Positions 21,054-33,951 of a stretch of DNA of 64,000 nt are shown piece by piece (the first letter of the stretch is position 1; each line of letters begins with the position of its first letter). The stretch is from Paraconiothyrium sp. Pb-2020. Its lineage: Eukaryota; Ascomycota; Dothideomycetes; Pleosporales; Didymosphaeriaceae. The stretch lies in assembly GCA_022419385.1 (NCBI GenBank), contig JAJUBI010000006.1:372001-436000 (forward strand), given 5' to 3'. The notes below the pieces were generated by a model. That model made no database searches. It was not told the origin of the DNA and was given only the letters and a program-made list of their open reading frames with translations. Both the position numbers and the translations under genes were made by a program.

Positions 21054-24000
21054 CTAGAACCCAGCAATCTTCTTGAACCAACTGCCCCTCTTCCCCTGCC
21101 CCTGCGCCCCGTCCGCCGCAGGCCGCCCATCCCACGTCCTGACCGGCGGATCCGCATACTCGGGCGCATACGTCTTCCTGCGTTCCTCGCGGCGAGCTCG
21201 CCTCTCCTTGTCCTCTTCCTCGTCCCTTGTGCCCTCGTAGTGCGAACGCCGTCTGTGGCTCTTCCTCTCGCGTTCACGGTCGCGTTCTCGCTCGCGGTCG
21301 CGCTCTTCTTTTTCGCGCTTGCTCGTCCGCTTGGGATGCCGGATGCGCATGCGGACTTCCTCGTCAGCTGATGGGGTCTCTTCGTCGCCGAGGCCGTCGC
21401 GCACACCGGGTGGGGAATCGAAGACCGTTTCGGCGAGCGGAGGGGGAGGGGCGGGTTGAGAGGGAATCCACCCACGAAGATGTCTTGTCGCCGCCCTTGG
21501 CAATGTACGGCATGTTCTCTTCCTCGCGCGAGCGGTGCGAGCTACGGTGTCGAGAGTTGTGCTGAGACGCGTTGCGCTGGTCAAAGTAATCGGTAATGGG
21601 CTCGCCGTTGCCATTGGCAGCAGGGTAGTCTGAGTTATGTCTCTGAGCGCGGCGTTCTTCGCGGCGGCGACGGCGTTCCTCGGGGTCTTCTCCGTCGATG
21701 TGGGTTTTGCGCCTCTCGTTATCCGGACGGGACGATCGCTCCCGTTCCTTGTCTTTGCGTCGAGACGAGCGGTGTTCACGGTCATCAGCGCCCTTGCGTG
21801 ACTCCCGGCCGGCTTTCCGCGCCTCCTTCTCGTTCATACGGCGCAGCTGTTCTTCCGCCTCCTTGTTCCGCCGCTCCAGCTCAGCCATTTGCTTGGCCTT
21901 CTTCTCGGCGATGATGGTGCGCTCGTTGTCGCGTTCGCGCTCGCGGCGACGCTCGGCCTTGCCTTCAATCTCCTCAAGCTCCGCACGACGCGCTTCCTTC
22001 TCTGCCTGTCGTTGCGCCCTGCGCTCGGCGCGTCTGGCTTCGCGCTCAGGGTCAGCATCGGTGCTGCCGTTGGCGCCATCACCAAGCTCAGCGCCTCCTT
22101 CCACGTCGCCGCCAGGCATGCGCGAAGAGCGACGTACGCTGCGGCGCTCGTGTCGCAACCGTTTCGCTTCTTCATCGTTGAGTCCATCGCGCGCAGAAGA
22201 TCGCTTGCGGCGTCTTCGCTCGTCTTCTGTCTCGTGAGCCCTGCGCCGCTCGCGCCTGTCGTCCTCGGGCGGCGCAGCCTTGTCCTTCTTCTTGCCGAGG
22301 CCGAACATGCTCATTAATCCGGTAGCAGCGGCTGCACCGGCTGCTGCTCCTGCGATGGTGTCGCGCGCGCTGGAGTTGCCGCGCTCACGACGGTGTCGCT
22401 CACGGCGGGTCGGTTCAGCTGGGGCTGGCTCGACATCCATCGGATCGATGTCGACAGGGTCCTCAGCGCTTGGCGGGGCTGTCAAGGGTTCTTCAGCAGG
22501 CGATGCCGAGTCGTGTTTTGATTTGCGACGCGACTTGGACTTGGGCACAGGTGAAGGTGAAGGTGGGGCCTCGTCGAGCCCCATGTCGATATCGTGATCA
22601 TCATCTAAGGCATACGGGTCCGGGGGAGCTGCGTGAATACGGTTAGCTTGGTTTCTCCGCTTACGCACGTGCAACCGTTTGGGGGCGATCTTCTTACCTC
22701 GAGACTTGCCCTTTTCCCTGGTACTAGATCGCCTGCTGACCGAGCCCCTCATGCCCATGACCTTGGCAGCCTTGGAAGCGACCTTTGCGTCTGTGTCTGT
22801 CTGAGGAGGCGACATCATCGCGGCATCTTGATCGAACGATGGCCGTCTAGACATCGTGCGGGGTGTGGCTGAACCACGACGCGCTTTGCTGCGGCTTGAT
22901 GGCGGAGGAGCCACTCCGAACATCGAAGCAAACCCACTAGAAGCGCGTGTAGACTTCGAGCGTGATGGGGTCTTGCTCATCTTGTCTGAGCCCGATGATC
23001 TGGACACCACGTCCTTCTCGCGCGAAGAAGGAGCACGAGCGGATTTGGAGCGAGACATGCTGGGCCTTGACGGTGCTGCACTGCTGGTACCGTCGTCGGA
23101 TGGTCTCTTGGACGACTTGGACTTCGAGGCAGAGGCGGCAGCACCAGCAGTGGTCCACAGGCCCCAAGCATTAGAACCACCTTTTCGGACAACCTTTGCG
23201 CGCTCCTTCTTCGCCGAATCAGGCTTCACTTCTGGCTCTGGTGGAGGCGTGGGCGGAGCTGGTGGAGCTTCTGCGTCCATGGGCGCAGGTTCGTCGTCCA
23301 GCAGATCGTCCATGAAGTCCTCGACCGGCGGAGGTGGCGGTGGCGCCTCGACGACGGGCTCAGGCTCCGGCTCCGGCACGATGGCCCTGCTTTTGCTGCT
23401 CCTGTCTTTCTTCTTCTTGGACTTCTTCTCGACGATGACGGGCTCAGGTTCTGGCTCTGGCTCCGGTTCTGGTTCTGCTGGAGGTGGCGGTGGCACCATC
23501 CCAAGATCGATCAGATCCATCTCATCATCCATAGGAAAGCCCCCAGGTACAGGTGTAGTGACCTTGGGAGGTTCTTCGACAGGGTCCGGCTCAGGAAGCT
23601 CCAAAGGCGGAGACTTGTCTTTCTTGGACTTGGATTTGGAAGAGGTCTTTTCCTTCTTCAGCTTGGAGGACTTTTTGGGCGTCGGCTCCTCGACCTCAAC
23701 GACCGGCGGCTCAGGCGGAGGCGGTGGCGTAATATCGTCAAGAGCGTCCTCGAACACGGGCTCAGGTTCAGGTTCTGGAACGGGCTCTGGCTCTGGCTCT
23801 ACTGCCCTCGACTTGCTCTTTGATGAACTTTTTAGGTCACCCTTCTTCGACTTCTTGAGCTTTGATGACTTTTTTTCCGGTTCGGGTTCGGGTTCAGGCA
23901 CGGGTTCCGGCGCGGGTTCGTCAGCGACCGGAGGTTCTGGGGGGTTCTCTTCGACAGGGGGTGGAGCTGACTGAGCGTCCATAAATTCGTCCCATTTGGA

Positions 24001-27000
24001 TACAGGCTTCGGTTCAGGCTTTTTCGTTTTGCGCAGAGATATTCCCCAAGCACTACCCCAGCCGCCAGACTCCTCTTTCTGGGTGTCCTTGTCGAGTTCA
24101 GCCAGAAGATCCGCGGCAGGAACGTCTTTGACAAGGTCGAGGAGGTCGTCGTCAGGGGCAGGAGGAGCTGGAGGTGGCGGTGGAGGTGCGGGTTCTTCAA
24201 CAACGGCACCCTTCTTCTTTTTCTTTTTGTCCTTCTTTGATACTGGAGCCTCAGCCGCCGCCTTCTCTTCGGCCAGACGGGCGGCTTCAGCCTCTTCCGC
24301 TTCTCTCTGAGCCTGCTCTGCCTCCTCTGCCTCTCTCTGGGCCTGCTCTGCTGCCTCTTTCTCTGCTGCTTCGGCTGCCTCAGCTGCCTCTTTGGCCTCG
24401 CGATCAAGGCGTTCCTGTTCTTCGCGCTCCTTCTTCTCACGAGCCTCGCGCTCCTTCTTCTGTTTGGACGTCTCCTTCTTTTTGGACGAACCCCAGATAG
24501 AACCCCAGCCAGAGCTTGACTCTGCCTCTTTCTTAGCCTTTTCAGCTTCCTCAGCTGCTATCCGTGCCTTCTCTGCCTCTTCCGCTTCGATGCGGATTCG
24601 CTCGGCTTCTGCGGCTTCTTCTGCTTCGATCCGGATCCGCTCGGCTTCAGCTTCTTCTGCTTCCCGTTGGATACGTTCCTGCTCCTCTTTCTCAGCGCGT
24701 TCCTTCTCTTCGCGCTCAGCTTTCTCTTGCGCCTCACGTTCTTTCTTCTCCTTCGCTTCACGCTCCTTCTTCTGCTTCGAGGTCTCCTTCTTTTTGGACG
24801 AACCCCAGATAGAACCCCAGCCAGAACTAGACTCGGCCTCCTTCTTAGCCTTTTCCGCTGCTTCGGCTTCGAGACGCGCCTTCTCCGCCTCTTCGGCTTC
24901 GATTCGTGCCTTCTCTGCTTCTTCCTCTTCAAGTCGAAGCTTCTCGGCCTCGGCTTCAGCGGCTTCAGCGGCGGCTTTCTCGGCGGCTTCCGCTGCCTCT
25001 TTCTCTTCCCGGTCGATGCGCTCCTGCTGCTCCTTATCCCACTTCTCTTTGTCTTTCTTCTCCTGCGCTATACGCTTCTTCTTCGCCGTGGCGGCTCTTT
25101 CTTTGGGGGCGGTGGAGGCACGTATTCGACCCAGACGCTCTTCGGAGGCTCCGGAGCAGGCGGCTCTTCTTCCTTTGGCGGTTCGTCGAGATTGATGAGG
25201 TCCTCAAACGTGTCCTTGGCAGACTTCGAAGCTGAATCTCTTGGTGGTCGTCTTGCTGAGCTTGCCACCGTCGTCTTCGCCCTTCTTCTTTTTCTTCTTG
25301 GACGACGTACTGAAGCCCCAGCCATCATCTTCGACCTGGTCCTCAGCCGGGGGGGCTTCAATCTCCTTCATGGGTGGCAACTCAGGCTCGCCAAGGAGGT
25401 CGACCTCGCCAGGCGCATCGGGAACAGAAGGAAACCCTCCAATAAGGCCCTTTTTGCCCTTCTTTCCCTTCTTGCCAATGTTGAACTGAGCGCTACCCCA
25501 GGGGTCATCCTCGTCAGGCTTTTGGATTTGACCAGAAGCGAATTCATCGGTGACATCGAGCGGGTCATTCTTCTTTTTGTCCGTCTTCTTTCCCCACGAC
25601 GGAGTTCCCCATTCATCTTCTTCCGGCGCCTGGGGTTCCTCAATACCATCCGCTTCCTGGATCTGAGCTGCATCCTCGACGACGGGCTCTGGCTCAGGCG
25701 GCGGCGGTTCAGGCTCGCTCTTACCCTTCTTCTTCTTGCTGCCGCCCCAGATCGAGCCCCAGCCCGAGTCTTCCTTCTTCTTTTCGGGTTCAGGCTCGTT
25801 CTTGCCCTTCTTCTTCTTCTTCGTCGTAGTAGTCACAGCCGCTCCCCAGTCGTCGCCCCAATCGTCCTTTTTCTCCTCAGCAACCGGCTCGGGTTCGGGC
25901 TCGGGCTCAGGCTCAGCTACAGGTTCAGGTTCCGGAGGTGGTGGAGGCTCAACTACAGGCGGCGGTTCAGGTACGACGGCACCCTTCTTGCCTTTCTTAC
26001 CCTTCTTCGTTGTCGTGGTAGCAGCCATGCCCCAATCGTCGGCCCAATCGTCCTTTGCCTCGACAACAGGCGCTGGTTCGGGCTCAGGTTCAGGCAGTGG
26101 CGGCGGGGGCTCCTCGGCCTTCGGTTCCTCTTTACCCTTTTTACCCTTCTTCTTTTTGGTTGTGGTCGTCGTCGCCGCACCCCAATCTCCTCCCCACGAG
26201 TCCTGGCTCTTTACTGGCTCCACGGGAGCAGCCGTCGCTGCTTCAGCCTCTGCGACCGCCGCCGCCGCCGCAGCTTCCTCCTCCTCCTTCTTGATGCGCT
26301 CGGCTTCTTCCTCCTCCTCTTTCTTCTTACGCTCAGCTTCTTCCTCATCTGCTAACGCCTTGGCTGCCGCTTCGTCTTTCATCTTTTTTTCTAACTTCTT
26401 CCTCTGACCCTTGCTGAGTCCAGCGAAAGGGTCGACTGCAGGTACCTCGGGCTCAGGAGGTGGCGGCGACGGTTCGACTACAGGCTCAGGTTCGGGCTCT
26501 ACGACAGGTTCAGGCTCGGGCGGAGGTGGCGGAGGCTCTTCAACCACAACCGCTCCCTTCTTGCCCTTCTTCTTCTTGGTTGTAGTGGGAGCAAATGATC
26601 CCCAGTCATCGTCAGCAGGTGGGGCCGGAGCTGGCTCTGGTGGAGGCGGCGGAGGTTCCTCGACCTTGGGCGGCTCCACAATCTCTTCAACAACGCCCTT
26701 CTTTCCCTTCTTCTTCTTGGTCGTGGTGGTGGCAGCAGCTCCGAATCCTCCCCAGCTATCATCCTCTTTGGGTGGTTCTGGTGCGGGCTCGGGCTCTGGG
26801 ACAGGTTCTGGTGCGGCGGGTGTCTCTTCGATAAGAGCACCCTTCTTGCCCTTCTTCTTCTTATCCTTGGGTCCACCGAATGAGAAAGATCCCCAATCGT
26901 CAGCTGGGGGTGGATCGGCTTTTGGTGGTTCAGGGACAGATTCTTCCACTAACGCTGAGATACCACCCTTCTTCTTACTCTTCTTATCAGCCTTGCCAAA

Positions 27001-28703
27001 GCCGAAACCCCAACCATCATCTTCTGGTGGCTTCTCTTCCGCTGGCGGTGGTGCGGCCGCACCTCCCGCGTTGAACGCATCGAAATTGAAGTCAAAACCG
27101 TCACCTCCCTTCGGCTTTGAATCGGCCGAGCCCCATGGATTGTCACCCTTGCCCTCGTCTTTCTTGTCGTCGAAGCCCCAAGATGCTGTATTCTTAGATC
27201 CCCAACCGCCACTGGCCCAACTGCCAAGACCAGAGCCGCCTAGAAACGAAGATGCTTTTGCGCCGATGTCACCAAAGTTCATGTCAATCTTGGGTGCACC
27301 TGAGTCGTCTCCAAGATCGATACTATCAAAGGTCGTATTAGGGTCTGCTGCATGCGGGTCTGGAGGTGGTGGTGCAGTAGGTTCGGCCGCCTGTAGTGGT
27401 GACGTTAGCGCATTGAAACGTGGTATTTAAGCAACCGAGATTACCACGTACTTTCCCCTTTTTGCCCTTCTTCTTCTTCCCCGCAGGCGCAAATGAACCC
27501 CAGCCATCATCTTCGGCAGGTGCAGCTCCGTTGCCATCTGCCCAGCTAAGATCAGCGCCGGTATTCGCGGCCGCAGCCGCAGCGGCTTCCTCCTCCTCCT
27601 TCTTCTTGCGCTCGGCTTCTTCTTCCTCGTCCTTCTTCTTGCGTTCTTCCTCTTCTTGCTTCTTGGTCTTCTTTTTCTTCTTGCCGGCTGCAGCGCCCCA
27701 CCCATCGCCCCAGTCATCGTCATCTTTCTTCTCATCTCCGCCACCACCACCACCTCCATCGCCTCCGCCGCCTGATCCGCCATCCGCTGGTGGGTCACCC
27801 CCGCCATTGTCACCTGGCGGAGGATCTGCGGGTGGATCGGGCTCTTTCGGTGGTTCATCGAAAGGGTTTTTAGAGGCCGGAGTGTTCTTCTTGCCGGCCT
27901 TCTTCTTTGCATGCGATTTTACTCCATCTCCAGTGAAGCCGAAATCGAAATCTGCATAGAGCGATTTCTCGTCTAGGAAGAGAGAAGAGGATGGTGACGT
28001 ATTGCGGCTTATGCGCAAGCAGTTGGGCACGTCAGAACATATAGAAGCATTCAGCGATGGAAATGGCGTGTATTCCGGTGTCCGCGCTGTAGCAAGTGCA
28101 TCTGTGGTGGTGTAGTCTGGTGGAAGATCCGCAATGGTATCGTCGTAAGACGGAGGAGGTGACCCTTCATGGCTCTGAGGCGTTTCCAGCCAAAGTTCGC
28201 GTGAGGGTGCAGACGGTGGCGGTAGAAGAGCCGTCAATTGTGTCGAGAGGTCGTGTATCTGGGTCTGTTAGTACATAACAACGACACAAGGTAATCTAGT
28301 ACAAGGTGCAACCTGGGCGCTAGTTGTGCCTTTCACAGCACGAACAAGGGAATGCAGGGACCAAAAGAAGTGGGGTTTCGACCAAATAAAGCTGCCATAC
28401 CGAGACTCCGTAACTATTCTTGCGGTTCAATTCCTCGCTGCGGTGTTCCAGTCGGTCCAGCGCCTGGAATATGTCCCCCAGCAATCCCGCAAACGGTGCG
28501 CTCTCTTCTGGCTCGCCACCAAACGTGCTCCCAGGGTAGCTGTTTGTTCCCCATTCACCCCCAGACACGACTTCCTTTCCACTAGCTCTTGAAATCCTAC
28601 TCCTCATGCTATCATCCGATCCAGTCCTCGATGACAGCCGGATCTTTCGCCTCGCATATGGAGCGGCGGCGGCGGCGCGGCGTGAGCTGGCGGGAGGAGA
28701 CAT
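21054..28703 (-). CDS. Giant repetitive Lys/Glu/Pro-rich protein with WG/GW modules
   Basis: Start ATG at 28703. Exon 1 is 28703-28401 and exon 2 is 28258-27452. The intron between them has an ACTAAC branch; the next (27451-27391) has GTACGT, GCTAAC and CAG. Exon 3 starts at 27390, and a further intron lies at 22697-22629. The product is about 2,400 residues. After a short N-terminal region with P-P-P-S-Y-D-D and P-P-D-Y-T come about twenty modules of the form D-D-x-W-G-(x)-W-G followed by K-K-K-K-G-K-K-G and P-E-P-E-P-E linkers. Then come long A/E/K/R helices, a Ser/Arg basic domain, another charged coil, and a C-terminus ending F-K-K-I-A-G-F. The frame changes near 25310-25020 (possible introns of ~75 and ~59 nt) and near 21470 (no intron fits). 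The family is not recognised; a large tether such as leashin is one possibility. Confidence 0.75.
24430..24870 (-). repeat. Internal ~311-bp duplication inside the giant gene
   Basis: The block around 24470-24545 recurs around 24780-24855 almost base for base. Both encode K-K-E-A-E-S-S-S-G-W-G-S-I-W-G-S-S-K-K-K-E followed by K-Q-K-K-E-R-E. The offset of about 311 bp marks a recent in-gene tandem duplication of one WG module plus its coiled-coil spacer. Confidence 0.8.
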
Positions 28704-30371
28704 GCTGCGAGGAAGCCGGGTATCTGGAGGCGCGCAAACAGGAAGAGGGCGGTGGAGGAGGCGGGCACATTAGCGGAGGCGAGGAACCGCGATTGCGCGG
28801 GGAAGGAGCGAGTAGTAGCTGGGGAAGTTGCGAGCACGGCGGGCGCGGAAGGTGCGATGCGATGGTCGAGCTCAGGGTCGGTGGCACAGGTGGCCAACAG
28901 GCGAATTTCTGGTGATGCAGCCGGTGCACGAGTTGCACCAGCGAGAGGCAGGCGATGCGATCGGCGAGGATGCACGTATGTAGGTGTATGCAGGTGGTTG
29001 CCGGCGCGCGGGCTCGAAGCAGCTGTCTCGATGGTCAGGGTCGCTGCAGGTGGTCACCGGGCTTGAACTGGAAGTGCACCTGGGCGGGCGTGTGGATGGT
29101 GTGTTTCGGCGACACACACAGCGCAGATTAGGCTTAGATGCTCTCGAGAGGCAAGGAATAGGCCCTCTGGGGGCGTCTGATAACGACTCGCGTTTCACGC
29201 ACTCGCTTGGGGGCCCCGCGTGAAATTCAACATGCGAAAAGTGAGGGGCTGGGAAGACGCCTGCGCCGAACGTAAGCGTACACGATAGAGTCACAAGCAG
29301 GCCAAACAACAAGCGGACGGGACCGCACTGCGGAGAGACGCTCCCACGAGACAGCGCGCGTTAAAGAGGTCCGGTCAGAGCGAAAATTTGACGGCCTAGC
29401 TGCCGCACTGCCATGCGCTGCGTGTGGATGAATGCCGCCGCGCATGCATAACGAGGGATAACCTCGTGAAGCTTACGGCTGTCCCCCTGCACCCGTCGCC
29501 TGGGGCGCCATAGGGTGCTCCCGCTGCGCATCTACATGTCGCCAGCGGACTCCAGCGCCATCTACGTCCATCAATGGGGCAACAAGCTACCGCTAAGCCC
29601 CCGCAATTGGCTGCCCGGCGGAGCAACCAGCCACGACACCTCAAGCCTCGTCCTCACCGCCAGTCTGCTCCAGGACCTCTCACGACGCTCAATTACGCCT
29701 ACGACCCAATAATAGCGCCCTGGCAGCGGTTTCGCGCACTAGCTCGCCGCTTCCAGCTGCAGCATGGAGACTACACGCATTAGCACCGGGAGAGAAGGGC
29801 AAAGCACTCGAGTACAACACACTGTGCATCCGCAACAATGATGCTGTTAAAGTGGGCGGCGGTGGGCCCAATGTAGACAGCTGTCAACCAGTCCCTCGTG
29901 TCCCCCTCGTTGCCGCGAGCAAGTCTGGGAACACCTTGCGACCGCCCGGGAACCTTTTGCCCCTCGTGTTTCCACGGCCTTCTGGAATCCCATGTCGGTC
30001 AAGCCCAATCTGTCATCGAGAAGTCGTCTTGGGCGAACTGGTAATTGCATTACGATGGTAGGTACATGAACAGAAAGTTGAATCCACTCCAAGCCCACTT
30101 ACACCGGCCATCTTCTTTCCACCCCGGGTATCAATAATACATGCGCGAGAATGCCGTCTATGTGGTATCCATCCAAGAAAACATGAAACTGTAGAAGCTT
30201 GCCGAAGCAGTTGGTGGAAAAGTAGTCGTAAAGCTTGACCGCTGAAACATAGGAAAGAAAGTCGAAGGTGTAGATTCGCGAAACGCTGAGCCGCTGTAGG
30301 TCGTCAATAGACATTAGGTTATGTTGCTGTAGGTATGTCGGATACGTGTAGCCTAGATCGGCGGATTCGTA
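28704..30371. other. Intergenic, promoter side of the giant gene
   Basis: About 1.7 kb between two minus-strand genes. It should hold the promoter of the giant gene and the 3' end of the next one. A 71-codon minus-strand frame at 30314-30099 has a protein-like composition, and a GTAAGT lies at its end, but no splice choice extends it usefully. I leave it unassigned. Confidence 0.4.
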
Positions 30372-32898
30372 TCAAAAAGGCTGACCCTCCATCTCTTCGC
30401 CGTTGAGCACCCTCCTCGCTTCGTCGAGCCTTCTCCGCCATTCCTTCCGTTCGTACTGATCACCAGTTGTACTCCGCAGGTTACTGCAGACTTGCTGTAA
30501 GCCAGCAGCCAGGCTGTAGATGAGTTGTTTTTCTTCTTCGTTTAGAGCCAATTGCGGCTCGTCCCGTGGCGTTTGCGACAGGAGGGAGAAGATCTTGGAG
30601 GTCTGGAGGCCGCTAACGAGATCGCCTGAGCTAGGGGAGGAGACGCGGGACAGTGTTGAGGTTGAGCTCGTTGCTGGGGAACTCGAGCTAGCGATTTTGC
30701 GCACATTGTGTGCAGAATCAGAGCGCGGTGACGCGATGAGGTTCTGCAGAACAGGCTGCTGACTTGGGAACATTTGCTTGCTGAACTGGTCCATCTCCGG
30801 ATTTTCCTCTTCGTCATCAGACAAATCCTCTGCAGCTGTCGCAAACGAGGCTACTGTCGAAACCGAAGCTTGACTTGAATTGCGCACGTGCATGGACACC
30901 CTCTTCGCAGAACCCGAGGACACGTTCCTGGTGTGTAGAATCGTAGCCACTGAACTACGATCAATCACTGGTCTCGTCGTAGCTACCGAGTCGGTCGAGC
31001 TCGAGCTGCTGGAAGAGCTAGGGCGGGCGGCACTGTACGTTCCCATGGCGCTGTGCAAGAAGAAGTTCTCGTAGTCGAAGGCGTCTATGCGGTCTTCGTG
31101 CCGTTCCGTCGCGGGCATCTCGTATACGGCATCTTCGTAAACACTAGACCCCGTGTCGATTTCATCACTGTTCACCGAGATGAAGTCGTCCTCGTCGGTC
31201 GCATCTAGATCCAGACCGAGACCTACGGTACGAGAGCTATCTTTCGAGGACTTTTGTTGCTCCCAATCGTCGTACTGGAATGATGCCTCCTCATCGATAT
31301 CGGGTGGCGACTGTTCGTAGTCATCAACGACTTCTTTCACCGCATATGTGTGATCTTGTCGGGACGCATCGACTGAATGTTTTGCAGTCGAATCGCTGGC
31401 TTCATCCGCATACAATGCTTTCCTCGTAGGAGACTCCAGCTTGAACCCCATGCCAGCGTCCGCGTTGATAGGTGAGCCTGGAGTCTTGTACGCTTCTGTG
31501 CCCGTATACCAGGTCTCAGCTGAGGTGAAAGGGCTGGGTGCGCGTAAGCTCTGTTGACTCCGTCGCCGCATACTGTCCTCCTGCGTTTTCAACCTCAGGT
31601 TCGATATCCGATGTTTGAGATCGTGCACTTGATCGCGCAGGCTGCTCGTGGTCGAGGCAGACCGGTGAAGCCTTGGTGATTCGTCCTCCGGTAACGTTTC
31701 CAGAACGTTAGGTGGCGATTTGGAGCCCCTGGAATGTGTGCGCAAGGAGTCATCTTGAGCACGTGGGTCGCGCATCACCTCGAAACTCCGCGACTCTCTG
31801 ATCGGAAAACGACCATTGCCATAGGAAGCGGGAGACCATGGTCCGCTTCCATGCCCCATCGCACTCGACGCTCGTTTGGAATCCTGTATTTTAGCCATAT
31901 AAGACGGCGACGAAAACGGCAGGGGAACGGAAGTTTCGCTCATGCCGCGGGTGTGCGTCGGACTGCCTGTGGTCGAGAGCGGTGACGATTGATATAATCG
32001 ATTTCGAGGAGGTATCGGTCCTATTCCTGCGTATAGTTTTCTATCTCGTTCGCGCGCTGCGTTTATCTGATGCTGAAATTCTGTTGCCATCTTCGAGCTG
32101 TTGAAGGTTGGCGAGACAACGAGCGACTGCCGCGCACCTCGTATGTTATTCTCCATCACCTGTTCACTGTCAGTCTTCAGTGGTCCCTTCTTGAATCATT
32201 TGTCATACATTGAGCCTCTTTTTCGCGTCTGCTAGAATCATTTCCGCTCGTTTCGCGTAAAGATCGGAAGAGTAGGAGTTCTCTTTGGCCTGGAAGTCTC
32301 CATTCTGCCATCGATCGTCGCCCAGCTCACTGTCTGGTGTTGGTAGCGGAGACTGGTCCTGATTGTCTCCTTCCAGGTCTACGCCGCTGTCGTCGAAGCC
32401 TTGACTGTCGAACCCAGGCCACCTGTTTCTGATCATCTCCAAATCCTCGCTATTCAGACTTGAAGTCGTACTCAGTCGCCGTTGCGATGGGCTGCGGCTG
32501 CTGTAGTCGTTGGGCTCTGGATTAAGCAGGCCATCCTGTACAGTCGGCGAGGATGCCAGTGTGTCGACAGTGAGCGCCGGACTTTTTGCATCTGCTTGCG
32601 AAGTGTTCATGTTTCGGAGAGTTGAGCGCGAGCTCTGCGACGAGAGTGGTGGTGAGTTCCTGAGTTGCGGCGACCGTCGTGGGGGCGCAGTTGCCAAAGT
32701 AATTGTGTGCGTGGATCGGTTCGCATGGGCATAGAAACTCGACGGCGAGGGCGGCCGTTCCGCAAACAGCGGAGGTGATATGCTTCGAATGCCGTCCCCA
32801 GGAAGGATCATCGAGCTGTCGAAGGACCTCTCACTGAGGGTGGGCGAGCGCGGCGAGGAGGGGAGACCCGAGGGCCTAGCCATGGGAGCGGCTGCCAT
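30372..32898 (-). CDS. Disordered fungal protein with short coiled coil, function unknown
   Basis: Two exons, 32898-32209 and 32159-30372, are joined across a 49-nt intron (GTATGA, CTGAC branch, ACAG), giving 825 residues. The ATG at 32898 is chosen because it is the first in frame; the frame upstream of it starts only with TTG. The protein is Ser/Pro-rich and largely disordered. The junction creates Y-A-K-R-A-E-M-I-L-A-D-A-K-K-R-L-N followed by R-G-A-R-Q-S-L-V-V-S-P, which I believe recurs in Pezizomycotina proteins of unknown function. A short coiled coil follows (S-L-R-D-Q-V-H-D-L-K-H-R-I), then acidic segments and a C-terminal helical region with E-E-E-K-Q-L-I-Y-S-L-A-A-G-L-Q-Q-V. No catalytic motif is visible. 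Many Ser-Pro sites suggest regulation by proline-directed kinases (inference). Confidence 0.8.
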
Positions 32899-33951
32899 TA
32901 TAATGTTGGATCGCGGTTTGGAGGAGCGCGGCACAAGATGAACATGGTTCAGATTGCGCGACAACGTCTCTTGGAACTGTGCAACTCGACCTGGCGCAAC
33001 ACAAGCGTCCGAAGAGGGTAAGAATGGATATAAGCAAAGAAAGACACGAGGACGCGTGCACGGGAAAGCAGCCAGCTCAAAGGCGCGTTAGGGGATCGGG
33101 CATTAGCTCTTTGAAATGAAGGCGCATTGACACTTTGTTTCTCCTAGCATGTCCTTTAGGGGCACAGTTGGCAGCGATCCCCCGTCCGCACGTCCAACCC
33201 TCTGCCACGGCCGCCAGGCCTCCGGAGCGCCCTGGTGTGCCATTGGACGTTTCGTTTTGCGACCTCATGCTAAGCACAAGTCCGCGATCTAGGGTGCATG
33301 CTTCAGAGGTTCAGCAGAATCGCTACCAGATTCTCCGGCGCGTTGGCTGTGGGGTGCATCAACGGTTTGTTTGTTTATTTACTATTGTCTGAGAAAGCGC
33401 GTCTGCCCATGCTAATGCGACTTGATGGTGGCACAGCGACGACGCCGCGACGCATCTCGAGTCAAATCTCGTGTCAACGGACGCCATCCCGCTCGCGGCG
33501 GATCGCGCCGAAAAGGTACCGTGCAAGCTTACGGCAGGCGCAACGGTCTAACACACCATCTCCATCATCTCAGTGTCAATGCCGGACCATCGCTGCTTGA
33601 ACAAGATATAATTCTGGGGTTGCGGAGATACCTCCGCCGTGTACCTGGAGCGCGGGAAGCCATCACTTAGCCTAGCATCCCTGTTCCGAGCTTCACAATT
33701 CAGCCGGCCAATGTTTCGCACAAATAAGACATGGTAATCATACTCTGTGTGAAATGAGATCATTTGATCACAGCAATGCTCGTTGCCTATCTTAAGACAT
33801 GGTGCAACACCATAACACTGAGTACATACTATCGGCCTCAGCTTTGATGAGTTATGCTACAGAACGCCGTCCTGATGCTAATTGGTATTGAAAACATTCC
33901 GTGCCCATGCAACGCTCGCTATGCCGAAGACAAATGCTATTGTGAGGGGTA
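32899..33951. other. Intergenic, no gene seen
   Basis: About 1 kb between two minus-strand genes: promoter of the upstream disordered-protein gene and the 3' flank of SLD3. Only short overlapping frames are present, with no RNA gene or repeat recognised. Confidence 0.45.

Noticed and set aside
22856..23974. Long Gly/Ser/Asp-rich plus-strand frames (and others at 24392-27430)
   Set aside because: They mirror the K/E/P-rich minus-strand giant gene; the Ser/Gly runs are the complement of its repeats.
30099..30314. 71-codon minus-strand frame with protein-like composition next to the 30372-32898 gene
   Set aside because: No splice at its GTAAGT end gives a useful extension, and it begins only 57 bp after the upstream stop, so it is probably 3' untranslated sequence.
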